DNA from: DAITQM01 sp039794245
GTDB taxonomy: Bacteria; Pseudomonadota; Gammaproteobacteria; Xanthomonadales; Wenzhouxiangellaceae
Direction: 5' to 3'
NCBI GenBank assembly: GCA_039794245.1
Contig: JBDIVS010000007.1
Coordinates: 58,668-122,667, forward strand
Length of the DNA: 64,000 nucleotides
Below are positions 1-8,298 of the stretch, piece by piece. How positions within the stretch are numbered: position 1 is the first letter of the stretch; every line of letters begins with the position of its first letter. Below the pieces are notes generated by a model. It worked only from the letters and a program-made list of their open reading frames with translations. It did no database searches and was not told the origin of the DNA. Both the position numbers and the translations under genes were made by a program.

Positions 1-2
1 AG

Positions 3-419
3 GAGACGGTGCTGCTGCACGATACGGTGCGCCACAACATCACGCTCGGCGATCCGGCGCTCGGCCGCGCCGAGGTCGAAGCGGCACTGCGCGCCGCCGA
101 GGCGTGGGATTTCGTCAGTGATTTACCGCACGGCATGGAAACGCCGGTCGGCGAACGCGGCGGGTTGTTGTCCGGCGGCCAGCGCCAGCGCATCGTGATC
201 GCCCGCGCCCTGGTCCACCGCCCGCTGCTTCTGATCCTCGACGAAGCGACCAGCGCCTTGGATCCGCTCAGCGAAACCGGCATCGGCCGCACGCTGCTAA
301 GGCTGCGCGGCGAACTGACCATCCTTGCCGTCTCGCACCGGCCGGCGCTGATCGAGATTGCCGACCAGGTCTACCGCGTCGAAAACGGCAGCGTGTATCC
401 CGCCGCCACCCCTACCTGA
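3..419 (+). CDS. ABC exporter, C-terminal part of nucleotide-binding domain (partial, 5' end outside window)
   Basis: The reading frame is open at the window edge, so the true start lies to the left. The 138 visible residues are the second half of an exporter-type ATPase domain: a Q-loop region reading ETVLLHDTVRHNI, the signature LSGGQRQRIVIARAL, Walker B LLILDEATSALD followed by the D-loop, and the H-loop in AVSHR. This arrangement is typical of MsbA-like half-transporters whose membrane domain precedes the ATPase. The gene converges on the Tam41-like gene, and the two 3' ends overlap by 8 bases. Because it sits beside ceramide and lptFG genes, a lipid flippase is a reasonable guess. The substrate cannot be read from this fragment. 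Confidence 0.85.
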   Translation, partial: ETVLLHDTVRHNITLGDPALGRAEVEAALRAAEAWDFVSDLPHGMETPVGERGGLLSGGQRQRIVIARALVHRPLLLILDEATSALDPLSETGIGRTLLRLRGELTILAVSHRPALIEIADQVYRVENGSVYPAATPT

Positions 420-1341
420 TCCGGCCGCTGCGATACAAACGCCACAGCACAACCCAACCACCCAGCCACGGGCGGCGGCGGGCGGCCTCCGGAATGTCGA
501 GCGGCCGGCCGGTATGACGTTCGATTTTCCAGGCAGCGTAATCGACCGCGCCGTCGAAAGTGAACAAGGTTTTGAACAAGCGGGCGACCGAGACGAGTTT
601 GCCGGCGGCGGCTCGCACCGCCCACAACGCCGCGGCGCGCCGCTGCCGCCAGCGGCCCGGCGCGATCCGGTAACGGCCGCCGGCCCGTAACGTCAGGCCC
701 GGCAGGCCCGGCAGGATGCCGGCGGCGATTGCGCACAAATCCGCTTCGCCGGCGGCGACCAGCGAGGCGAGCCGCTCGACCGGTTCGGCCCGCAGTTCGG
801 TGCGGTAACTGAGGCGAAGGCCGTGTTGCCAGATCTCCGGCACGGTGTACTCGCCATCCAGCGTCGCCGTCACGGCATCGAGAAAATGCCGGCGGCCGCG
901 GGCGATGGCCCGGGTCAGGGTTTCCTCGAGGGCCGCATCGGCGCACCAGAGCAGGCGGTAGGGCTGGGCGAAGCGCCCCCACAGATACGGCAGCAACCAG
1001 CACCCGGCCACGCCGCGCAAGAAGGCACGCTCGCGAAACATCGCGTATTTGGCGCGCAGCGTCCGTGCCGGGCGGCCGGCGCCGGCTGTCTCAGGCGTTT
1101 CCAGGTAAAACACGTTGGGCGGCAATAAATCGTTGAAAAGCGATGCCATCCAGCCTTGCCCGGCGGCACGCGGCGAGGTGACCAGCACATGAAAATCGAC
1201 GATGCCGGCGGCCGGATCGCCGCCGCGTAGGCACGAGCCGTAATACAGCACGGCGCGCAGCGCCGGCCCGTGGCGCCGCCGGAGCGCCGCCAGCAATGTG
1301 TCGAGTGCGGCCGTTTCCGCAGTGTAATCCGCCACCTTCAC
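412..1341 (-). CDS. Tam41/Mmp37-like nucleotidyltransferase (CDP-diacylglycerol synthase-like)
   Basis: The chosen GTG start lies 8 bases after the lptG stop and gives 309 residues. An upstream in-frame ATG at 1380 would start inside lptG. Near residue 33 there is a nucleotidyltransferase-type YYGSCLRG followed by Asp49 in VDFHVLV. Further on come FNDLLPPNVFY, a KYAMF segment and LWGRFAQPYRLLW. These resemble, in order, the conserved blocks of Tam41, the mitochondrial CTP:phosphatidate cytidylyltransferase. The family assignment is by eye. If correct, the enzyme would make a CDP-activated lipid on the inner membrane. It is the last gene of the string ceramide synthase-lptF-lptG, so a sphingolipid-related substrate is possible but unproven. 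Confidence 0.55.
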   Translation of the reverse strand: MKVADYTAETAALDTLLAALRRRHGPALRAVLYYGSCLRGGDPAAGIVDFHVLVTSPRAAGQGWMASLFNDLLPPNVFYLETPETAGAGRPARTLRAKYAMFRERAFLRGVAGCWLLPYLWGRFAQPYRLLWCADAALEETLTRAIARGRRHFLDAVTATLDGEYTVPEIWQHGLRLSYRTELRAEPVERLASLVAAGEADLCAIAAGILPGLPGLTLRAGGRYRIAPGRWRQRRAAALWAVRAAAGKLVSVARLFKTLFTFDGAVDYAAWKIERHTGRPLDIPEAARRRPWLGGWVVLWRLYRSGRIR

Positions 1342-1348
1342 GCCCGGG

Positions 1349-2416
1349 CTATTCAAGCCGGCCGACCAGCACCAGGGCAACGAGCAGCAAGGCGGCGATC
1401 GGCGCGAATGTGGTCACCACTGGCGAGATCGCGGCCAAAAGCCCGAGATAACCGGCCGCCTGGTTGACCAACACAAACAACAGGCCGAGCAGCGCCGCGA
1501 GAAACAGCCGCTGTCCCGATTTGCCGCCGCGGCCGCCACCGAAGGCCACCGGCACGGCGAGCAGGGCCATGACCAGCGCCCCGAAAGGCAGCGAGATTTT
1601 CCGCCACAAAGCCAGCTCGTAACGATCATAGGCCTGGCCGCGCGTTTTCAAGGACTGGATATATCCCCACAGGCTGCTCGGCGCCAGGCTTTCCGGCGGC
1701 ATCTCCAGCACCCCGAGCTGCGCCGCCGGCAAAAACGACGTCCAGCGCCAGCGGTCGTGGTGCGTCGTGCTGCTCAGCGGCCCGCGGACTTCCTTGATCA
1801 CCACGTCTTCGAGCAGCCAGTTTTGCTCATCGACGATCTCCGCCTCACGGGCATGGATGAAACGGACCAGTCCCTCCGCCGGCGCAAACTGGTAGATATC
1901 GATATCGAGCGGGATACGGCCGAAACGGAAATCGCGGATATTGACAAAGCGCCAACCGTCCCTGGCCCAATAACCGCCGGGTTCACTGAACGCCGCGTGG
2001 TCGGCCAAGGAGGCGGTGCGCATCAGCCAGGCGCTTTCGTCAAGCTTGGGGGTCACGAATTCGACAACGATCAGGGCCAGGCCGATACCCGCCAGACTGG
2101 CCCGCAGCACCGCGCGGGTGATATCACCGGCCGCCGTGCCCAGGGCACGGGCCGCGATGATCTCGCGGTTGGCGGCCAGCACCCCGAGACCGAGCGCGCT
2201 GCCGAGCAGCACGATCGTCAGCAACTGTTCGACCAGCCGGCCGGGCGCGGTCATCAGCACGAATTGCAGCGCCCGATCGAGCGTATAGCTACCGTCGCCG
2301 ACACGGCTCAATTGCTCGATCAACTCGAGCAGGCTGAACAGTGCGAACAGCACCAGCGCAGTCAACCCCTGCCAGCGCCAGACTTCGCGCCCGATGTGCC
2401 GGCTGAGCAGTTGCAT
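1349..2416 (-). CDS. lptG: LptG-like permease of a lipopolysaccharide-type ABC transporter
   Basis: 355 residues in the LptF/LptG (YjgP/YjgQ) family. The start at 2416 is set by an ATGA overlap with the lptF stop; a longer frame to 2485 is less likely. Membrane segments lie at the N terminus (TALVLFALFSLLELI) and in three helices near the C terminus. Between them is a soluble periplasmic beta-jellyroll region containing GYWARDGWRFVNI, the typical LptG motif area. In the family, LptF and LptG form the inner-membrane channel that LptB powers. Here the pair is linked to ceramide genes rather than to pepA, so it may be the general LPS permease or a paralogue for another lipid. Confidence 0.85.
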   Translation of the reverse strand: MQLLSRHIGREVWRWQGLTALVLFALFSLLELIEQLSRVGDGSYTLDRALQFVLMTAPGRLVEQLLTIVLLGSALGLGVLAANREIIAARALGTAAGDITRAVLRASLAGIGLALIVVEFVTPKLDESAWLMRTASLADHAAFSEPGGYWARDGWRFVNIRDFRFGRIPLDIDIYQFAPAEGLVRFIHAREAEIVDEQNWLLEDVVIKEVRGPLSSTTHHDRWRWTSFLPAAQLGVLEMPPESLAPSSLWGYIQSLKTRGQAYDRYELALWRKISLPFGALVMALLAVPVAFGGGRGGKSGQRLFLAALLGLLFVLVNQAAGYLGLLAAISPVVTTFAPIAALLLVALVLVGRLE

Positions 2417-3492
2417 CAGCGACGAGCCAGCCCGGCAAACCACTGCCGGCGCTGATCGAGCAGCAGCAGCAGCGCCACAATGCACAGCAAAGCCAGCGGC
2501 AGCGTGTACAAACCGGGGATCACCGGCAGGAAACCGCTTTTCACCCAGCCCTTGGCGATGACATACAAGTTGAGATAGGCGACGAGCACGAGCAGCGAAA
2601 AGAGCAGCCGGTGGTAACGGCCGCCACGCGGCGCGTAGCGGCTGAGCACCGTCGCCAGAAGACCGAGGGCGATCGTGATCAGCGGCGTCGTGAAGCGGCC
2701 CTGCAACTCCGCCTGGGCAACCCGGTCCGGATCGCCGATCAGTTCCGTGCTCGCCAGGGCCTTAAGCCGCCGCTCCGTGGGGATGGCGTTTTCGCTGTCG
2801 AGCACCAGGCGCAGGTGGCCGACACTCATCTGCCAGCCGGGATCGAGCGTACGCGCCATTTGATAAAGAAACCCCTGGTCGAAATCGATGACCTCGCGGC
2901 CGTCGCCGAGCACGCCCTGCCGCGCCCGGGCAGCGCGGATGAACTCGCTTTTGCCGCTGCGCTCCTGCTGGACGAAGACGTCGAGCAGGTCGTCGCCGTC
3001 GCGGCCGGCGGCGAAAACCACACGCCCGGAAAAATTGGCGGTATAAAAATGCCCGGCCTCGACCCGATCGAGATTCATGTCGCTGCCGATCTCGCGGTCG
3101 AGGCGAAAGATCTTCTCGTAAGCCAGCGGCCTGAGGTACGCCGCTTCGAAACCGATCAGACCGCCGAGCGGCAGGCCGACGAACAACACCGATGAGAGCA
3201 GCAGGCGCGTCTTGCCGCCGAGCGCGCGCAGGGCGACGAATTCCTGAGCCGCCGCCATCCGCCCGAGGGCGCTGATCACCGCCAGGAAAAAGGCCAGCGG
3301 CACCATCATTTCGAGCGCCACCTGGGCTTGCAGGAACAGCACCGTGAAAAACTCGCCGAGCGTCATCGACACCGCGCCGCCCTCGCTGATCATCCGGCTG
3401 CTGGTCCAGGCGAGAAAGAGCAGGAAGAAAAACAGCAAAATGCCGGCGAACGGCCGCACGATGCTGGCCAGCAGGTAGCGGCGCAGGATCAT
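2416..3492 (-). CDS. lptF: LptF-like permease of a lipopolysaccharide-type ABC transporter
   Basis: 358 residues beginning MILRRYLLASIVRPF, a standard LptF opening. N-terminal helices (FAGILLFFFLLFLAW and the following pair) are followed by QEFVALRALGGKT, a conserved cytoplasmic coupling-helix region of this family. A central periplasmic domain and three C-terminal helices complete the architecture. Its ATG overlaps the stop of the preceding acyltransferase gene (ATGA) and its stop overlaps lptG in the same way, so the three genes are almost certainly one transcript with coupled translation. It partners LptG in the inner membrane and needs an LptB-type ATPase. An lptB lies at 36.7 kb in this window, unlinked. 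Confidence 0.87.
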   Translation of the reverse strand: MILRRYLLASIVRPFAGILLFFFLLFLAWTSSRMISEGGAVSMTLGEFFTVLFLQAQVALEMMVPLAFFLAVISALGRMAAAQEFVALRALGGKTRLLLSSVLFVGLPLGGLIGFEAAYLRPLAYEKIFRLDREIGSDMNLDRVEAGHFYTANFSGRVVFAAGRDGDDLLDVFVQQERSGKSEFIRAARARQGVLGDGREVIDFDQGFLYQMARTLDPGWQMSVGHLRLVLDSENAIPTERRLKALASTELIGDPDRVAQAELQGRFTTPLITIALGLLATVLSRYAPRGGRYHRLLFSLLVLVAYLNLYVIAKGWVKSGFLPVIPGLYTLPLALLCIVALLLLLDQRRQWFAGLARR

Positions 3493-4655
3493 GCGCCGCC
3501 GCCCGGTGCCATCGGCAACGAACCTTGATAAACGGCGTAGCGCTTGTAAACCACACCACCGATCTTTTCGATGATCGACCGGATCGCCCAGTTATCCTTG
3601 AGCACCCACGACAACTCCGCTGCGGTCCACCCGGTGGCGCAGCCGAGCTGCCAGGAGCGGGTCAGCAGGGCATAGGCGATGACGCAGGCCAGCGGTGTCC
3701 GCTGCCATTGCCGCTGGACCCCGAGCAGCACGACCCGGGAACTCTTGATGCGCCCGCGGCGCTTGAGCCGCTGCAACAACCTGAGCCAGCCGAAGGGCAA
3801 AAGCCGGCCGTCGAGGCCGTGCAGCGCCTCGTTGAGGTTCGGCAGCGTGACCATCATCGCCGCCGGTTCACCGTCCACCTCGATGATCTGCCCCTGGCGC
3901 GGGTCGATCAGCGGTTTCATTTCGTTGCCCATATGGCGGAATTCGCGTTCGCTGAACGGGATGAATCCCCAGTTGCCGGCCCACGCATCGTTGAAGATTA
4001 GGCGCATCTGCTCCAGATCGCGGCGCCAGGTGCGGTACGTGATGTGCCTGAGGCGCAGGCGGTCGCGGTAGCGCCGGATCAGCCGCGTGGTGTGCGCCGG
4101 CGGGCCATCGCCAAGATCGAGGTGGTAGGCCAGAAGTTCCTGAACCGGCTCCAGCCCGGCGCCGGCCAGCAGGCCGGGCAGGTACGCCGGAGTATGCGGC
4201 ATCATCATGTAAGGCGGCGTATCGCGGCCGTCGATCAGGACGCCGCAACTGGCGTTGATGGTCGGGTTGAACGGGCCGCGAATGAGGTTCTGGCCACGCG
4301 CCGCCAGCCAGTCGGCCGCGGCGCCGAGCAGGGCGGAGGCTGTGTCCGGATCGTTCAGGCAATCGAAAAACCCGAAATAACCCACCCGTTCGCCGTGCAG
4401 CGCCGCATGCCGGCGATCGATCTGGGCGCTGATCCGGCCGCACACCCGGCCGTCGCGGCGCGCCAGCCAGAGCGCCATTTCGCCATGCTCGCGAAACGGG
4501 TGCGCGGGTTTCAACCATTGGGTCAGGTCCTGGTCGAGCGGGGTGATCCAATGCCGGTCGTGACGATACAGTTCCTTTGGGAAATCGAGAAAGCGTCGCA
4601 AATCGCTCCGCCCGCCGACGGGGTCGATACTGACGTGCGATGAAATCGAATCCAT
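3489..4655 (-). CDS. bcerS: GNAT-type N-acyltransferase, candidate bacterial ceramide synthase
   Basis: The ATG at 4655 is preceded by AGGAG and gives 388 residues; the open frame continues to 5048 without good coding character. The protein belongs to the large GNAT-like family with the block IRGPFNPTINASCGVLIDG followed by PPYMMMPHTPAYLPGLL. Members of this family were shown in Caulobacter to N-acylate the sphingoid base as a bacterial ceramide synthase. The specific role here is inferred from context: the gene is divergent from serine palmitoyltransferase, its carrier protein, acyl ligase and reductase, which together make the other four ceramide genes. It leads an operon with lptF and lptG through ATGA overlaps. 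Confidence 0.7.
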   Translation of the reverse strand: MDSISSHVSIDPVGGRSDLRRFLDFPKELYRHDRHWITPLDQDLTQWLKPAHPFREHGEMALWLARRDGRVCGRISAQIDRRHAALHGERVGYFGFFDCLNDPDTASALLGAAADWLAARGQNLIRGPFNPTINASCGVLIDGRDTPPYMMMPHTPAYLPGLLAGAGLEPVQELLAYHLDLGDGPPAHTTRLIRRYRDRLRLRHITYRTWRRDLEQMRLIFNDAWAGNWGFIPFSEREFRHMGNEMKPLIDPRQGQIIEVDGEPAAMMVTLPNLNEALHGLDGRLLPFGWLRLLQRLKRRGRIKSSRVVLLGVQRQWQRTPLACVIAYALLTRSWQLGCATGWTAAELSWVLKDNWAIRSIIEKIGGVVYKRYAVYQGSLPMAPGGGA

Positions 4656-5193
4656 GCCTTGCTTTGGCTCCTGATACGGCTCTATGCTGTCCCGGCCCGG
4701 TGCGGTAACCCGGAAGCGGGCGGGGCCGGGAGCGCGTTCCGGCCCCCTGTTGCAAAATAACAACATCCTGTTATGATGAACGCGGCGGCCCTGCCGTGAA
4801 ACACGGGTATGGTACCGGCCGGCCGGGGCTGGAACGGGGCCGGAGGTCGTGAATGATAACCCAAGGGTTGTCGATGCAGTGTTGCGCCAAGGCACGTAAA
4901 CTGGGAAAATACCTAGTTTGTATGCAAGCAACCGGGCGCAACAGGGTTCTGTTGGAAGCCTGTGACGAGGAGTAGCGGCATGGAAACGGACGGGAGTTCC
5001 GGGCGGCCGGCAGACCGGCAACCCCTCTCGCCCCGATTCGTCCGGCAATGAAATGACGGTATATAATGACCGATGCGTGGTGTTGTGGCATGCAGTGCTT
5101 GCCGCATGCCTCCGCCAAGGAAAGTACTAAAATGGCCAGCACCATGCACCAGATCATCCCGACCAGGGCTTCTGCGACTCCAGACCTCGGGGC
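4656..5193. promoter_or_regulatory. Divergent intergenic region between the two ceramide operons
   Basis: 538 bases separate the leftward acyltransferase-lptFG operon from the rightward acyl ligase operon. A small inverted repeat (AACA-tcc-TGTT) and the motif GTTGCAAAATAACAAC lie at about 4748-4773, where an operator for the leftward genes could sit. The rightward side has a TATAAT box and a short upstream reading frame, listed separately. No other gene was recognised. Confidence 0.4.
5062..5067 (+). promoter_or_regulatory. Candidate -10 box for the acyl ligase-reductase-ACP-SPT operon
   Basis: A perfect TATAAT hexamer lies 127 bases before the acyl ligase start and 65 before the short leader frame. 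No convincing -35 hexamer is found at the usual distance, so the promoter is either activator-dependent or spurious. Confidence 0.35.
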
Positions 5194-5197
5194 ATGA
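5132..5197 (+). CDS. Short leader ORF (21 codons) overlapping the acyl ligase start
   Basis: ATG at 5132 is preceded by AAGGAAAG at good spacing, a stronger ribosome site than that of the next gene. It encodes 21 residues beginning MASTMHQIIPTRAS. Its TGA overlaps the ATG of the acyl ligase (ATGA), the same coupling geometry used by real gene pairs in this window. It may be a leader peptide that delivers ribosomes to the downstream start. No homologous peptide is recognised, and it may not be a functional product. Confidence 0.4.
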   Translation: MASTMHQIIPTRASATPDLGA

Positions 5198-7023
5198 CAA
5201 CTTACAACGAAACGCGGGAGACGCCGGAATTGGTTAACCAACGTACACCCACCCAACACGGACTCAAACTGCGGGCGGCGGATTTCGCGACCCTGTCCGA
5301 AGCGCTCGACTACGCGGCCCGCGGCGATACCGGTTTCAACTATTACAATTCGCGCGGCGAAATCTACTGCGCCCAGCCTTATGCGCTGCTCCAGCACGAG
5401 GCGCGGGAACTGGCGCTGCGCCTCAGAACCCTTGGCGCCGTTCCCGGCGACCGCCTGGCGCTGATTGCCGAAACCGGGCCGGATTTCATCCGTTTCTTCT
5501 TCGCCTGCCAGTACGCCCGGCTGGTGCCGGTGCCGTTGCCGGCCGCGGTCCACCTGGGCGGTCGCCAGGCGTATATCGCCCAGATCCGGGCCATGCTGCA
5601 CAGCAGCAAGCCGGTGATGGCGATGGCCCCGGACGGCTTCCTCGATATGCTGCACGAAGCCGCCGCCGGTCTGCCCATCGCCCGGGTCGGCAGCCCGGCC
5701 GATTTCGCCGCCTGGGAGCCGGTGTGCAGCGCCCGCCTCGAGCCGTCCGAGCCCGGCGATCTGGCTTATCTGCAATACACCTCGGGCAGTACCCGTTTCC
5801 CGCGCGGCGTGATGATCGAACAGCGCTCGGTGATGAGCAACCTTGCCGGCATCCTGCGCGTCGGCCTGGAGATGAACAGCGAGGACCGCTGTGTCTCATG
5901 GCTGCCGTACTACCACGATATGGGCCTGGTGGGCCTGGTGCTGGCCACGATGGCCTCGCAGCGCTCCGGGGATTTTCTCGGCACGCGCGATTTTGCGATG
6001 CGCCCCAGAACCTGGCTCAAGATCATGACCGAATCCGGCGGCACAGTCGCCTTCAGCCCGCCGTTCGGATATGAACTGTGCACCCGCCGGCTGCGCGACA
6101 GCGACATCGCGGAACTCGATCTTTCGCCCTGGCGCATCGCCGGTGCCGGCGCCGAGACGATCCGCTCGACCACGCTCCGGCAGTTCGCCGAACGGCTGGC
6201 ACCGTGCGGCTTCGACCCCAAAGCCTTCATTCCCTGTTACGGCATGGCCGAATGCTCGCTGGCGGTCAGCTTTGCGCCGCACGACGCCAGCTTCGATACC
6301 GACCTGGTCGATGCCGACCGGATGGCGACCAATGGCATCGCCGTACCGGTCGCGGCACCGGTAGCGGAGCAAAAAACCAGCGAATTCGTCGATTGCGGCT
6401 ATCCCCTGCCCGATCTCGAGATCGAGATCCGCGACGAAGCGGGTAACACCCTGCCCGACCGCCACGTCGGCCTGATCCATATCCGTGGCCTGAGCGTGAT
6501 GACCGGTTACTTCAACGATCCCGAATCGACCGCCGAAGTCCTCAGTGCCGACGGCTGGCTGAACACCGGCGATCTGGGTTACACCATCGACGGGAGGATC
6601 ATCATCACCGGGCGCCAGAAAGATCTGATCATCATCAACGGCCGCAACATCTGGCCGCAGGATCTGGAATACATCGCCGAGCGCCAGCCCGAAGTCCGTT
6701 CCGGCGACGCCTCGGCGTTCGCCATCGCGCTCGACGACGGCGAACAGGCGGTGCTGGTCGTGCAATGCCGGCAGGCAGGCGAAGCGGCGCGGGCCGATCT
6801 CGCCGCCCGCATCCGGGCCGACCTGAGAGCCGAATCGGGCATCGACTGCCTGGTCGAACTGGTGCCGCCGCATACGCTGCCGCGCACCTCGTCCGGCAAA
6901 CTGTCGCGCTCCGGCGCGCGGCGCGACTTCCTGCAACGCCACGGCCTGGGCCGGCGGATCACCCAGGACGATCTCAGCGGCATCGAGACGGCCACCGCGC
7001 ACGGGCAGACCGCGGCGGTCTGA
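5194..7023 (+). CDS. Fatty acyl-AMP ligase / acyl-ACP synthetase of the ceramide pathway
   Basis: 609 residues of the adenylate-forming superfamily. The phosphate-binding loop YTSGSTRFPRGV lies at about 195-206, and WLPYYHDMGLVG follows at about 234, a hallmark of FAAL-type ligases. The C-terminal part has TGDLGY and GRQKDLIIINGRN-WPQDLE. FAALs load acyl groups on carrier proteins rather than CoA, and an ACP gene follows two genes later. In Caulobacter the orthologous acyl-ACP synthetase (AasR) is one of five genes needed for ceramide, and this gene matches it by family and by neighbours. It leads the operon with the reductase, ACP and SPT. The exact acyl chain is unknown. Confidence 0.85.
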   Translation: MTTYNETRETPELVNQRTPTQHGLKLRAADFATLSEALDYAARGDTGFNYYNSRGEIYCAQPYALLQHEARELALRLRTLGAVPGDRLALIAETGPDFIRFFFACQYARLVPVPLPAAVHLGGRQAYIAQIRAMLHSSKPVMAMAPDGFLDMLHEAAAGLPIARVGSPADFAAWEPVCSARLEPSEPGDLAYLQYTSGSTRFPRGVMIEQRSVMSNLAGILRVGLEMNSEDRCVSWLPYYHDMGLVGLVLATMASQRSGDFLGTRDFAMRPRTWLKIMTESGGTVAFSPPFGYELCTRRLRDSDIAELDLSPWRIAGAGAETIRSTTLRQFAERLAPCGFDPKAFIPCYGMAECSLAVSFAPHDASFDTDLVDADRMATNGIAVPVAAPVAEQKTSEFVDCGYPLPDLEIEIRDEAGNTLPDRHVGLIHIRGLSVMTGYFNDPESTAEVLSADGWLNTGDLGYTIDGRIIITGRQKDLIIINGRNIWPQDLEYIAERQPEVRSGDASAFAIALDDGEQAVLVVQCRQAGEAARADLAARIRADLRAESGIDCLVELVPPHTLPRTSSGKLSRSGARRDFLQRHGLGRRITQDDLSGIETATAHGQTAAV

Positions 7024-7041
7024 TCTGCCAGGTTCGCCTCC

Positions 7042-8022
7042 ATGACCCGGGCCGCCCCGGGCGGTAGTGGGTCGTTGCCCCGGGTCGTCGCGCTGACCGG
7101 CGGCAGCGGTTTTATCGGCCGCCACCTGATCGCCGCGCTCGACGCCGCAGGTTGCCGTCTCCGGGTACTTCTGCGCCAACCGGAACGACTCGCGTTGCCC
7201 GCCGGGGCCGTGGCCATCGGCGGCGATCTCGCCGCCGACGAGGCGTTAGCTGAGCTGACGGCCGGTACCGATGTCGTGATCCACGCCGCCGGCGCCGTGC
7301 GCGGCGCATCCCGCGCCGATTTCATGCGCGTCAACCGCGACGGCACATCCCGCCTGTTGACCCATTGCCGCCGAGCCGGCGCGCCGGATTTCATTTTTCT
7401 GTCGTCGCTGGCCGCCCGCGAGCCGGCACTGTCGGCTTACGCGGCGAGCAAAGCCGCCGCCGAACACCTGCTGGTCAACGGCGATTACCCCGGCGCCTGG
7501 CAAATCGTTCGGCCACCGGCGGTGTACGGCCCCGGCGACCGTGAACTTTTGCCGCTGTTCGCCCTGTGGCGGCGCGGTTTCGGTGTGCGACCCGGTGTCC
7601 CGAACGGCCGCCTGTCACTGCTTCATGTCATGGACCTGGCCCGCTTGTGCGTCGCCTTGACACGAACGCCGCCAAAGTCCACCCTATGCGAGCCCGACGA
7701 CGGTAGCGGCGGTTACAGTTGGGAGGAGTTATTGGCGATCGCCGCCGAAGCCTTCGCCCGCCGCATCCGCCCGCTTGTCGTGCCGCGCGCCGCGGCCACC
7801 GTCGCCGCTGGTTTCAACTTGGCCTGGGCGCGCCTCGGCCGCCGACCGCCGATGCTGACGCCCGGCAAACTGAACGAACTGTGGCACAACGACTGGGTCG
7901 TCCGGCGCCAACCGCCGGCCGACCTGTGGCAGCCGTCGATCGGCCTGGCGGCCGGCCTGGCAACTTTGTATCAAACTGGCCGCACCGCCACCGGCCCCCG
8001 GCAGGAACCCGAATCACGATGA
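7042..8022 (+). CDS. cerR: NAD(P)-dependent epimerase/dehydratase-family reductase, CerR-like
   Basis: 326 residues, extended short-chain dehydrogenase fold. The Rossmann motif TGGSGFIG is at residues 19-26, and the catalytic Tyr133-x3-Lys137 (YAASK) is preceded by serines 121-122. Substrate-domain residues VRPPAVYGPGDREL follow. In Caulobacter the equivalent gene next to SPT encodes the ceramide-pathway reductase CerR, which reduces the 3-keto group. That function is taken from the family and the identical neighbours. The gene starts 18 bases after the acyl ligase and overlaps the ACP gene by ATGA. Confidence 0.8.
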   Translation: MTRAAPGGSGSLPRVVALTGGSGFIGRHLIAALDAAGCRLRVLLRQPERLALPAGAVAIGGDLAADEALAELTAGTDVVIHAAGAVRGASRADFMRVNRDGTSRLLTHCRRAGAPDFIFLSSLAAREPALSAYAASKAAAEHLLVNGDYPGAWQIVRPPAVYGPGDRELLPLFALWRRGFGVRPGVPNGRLSLLHVMDLARLCVALTRTPPKSTLCEPDDGSGGYSWEELLAIAAEAFARRIRPLVVPRAAATVAAGFNLAWARLGRRPPMLTPGKLNELWHNDWVVRRQPPADLWQPSIGLAAGLATLYQTGRTATGPRQEPESR

Positions 8023-8276
8023 CCGACAGCGACACGATTTTCAAACTGATCCACGACGAGGTCCGAAAGCTCAAACCGGACGTCGCCGGGATCACACCCG
8101 AGACCGATCTGACGCAGGAACTCGGCCTCGATTCGGTGCAGGTGCTCGAAATGTGCATGCAGCTCGAGGACCGGCTCGATCTCAGCATCCCGATCAACCG
8201 CCTGGGCAGCGTCCGTACCGCCGGCCAGCTCGCCGCGACGCTGGCGACCTTGCAGGCCGAAGCGGATCATCTATAA
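8019..8276 (+). CDS. Dedicated acyl carrier protein of the ceramide operon
   Basis: 85 residues with the phosphopantetheine attachment motif ELGLDSVQVLEM, Ser39 being the expected modified residue. The start is fixed by ATGA overlap with the reductase gene; a longer frame upstream is the reductase's shadow. Size, acidity and helix pattern fit a type II ACP. Sitting between the acyl-ACP ligase and serine palmitoyltransferase, it probably carries the acyl chain given to SPT, as the AcpR protein does in Caulobacter. Confidence 0.88.
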   Translation: MTDSDTIFKLIHDEVRKLKPDVAGITPETDLTQELGLDSVQVLEMCMQLEDRLDLSIPINRLGSVRTAGQLAATLATLQAEADHL

Positions 8277-8298
8277 CACCACTCAAGCCCTCTCGACC

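Noticed and set aside
3489..5048. Long form (519 aa) of the acyltransferase
   Set aside because: The extra N-terminal part is Pro/Arg-rich, has no family match and crosses the divergent promoter region. ATG 4655 has a ribosome site.
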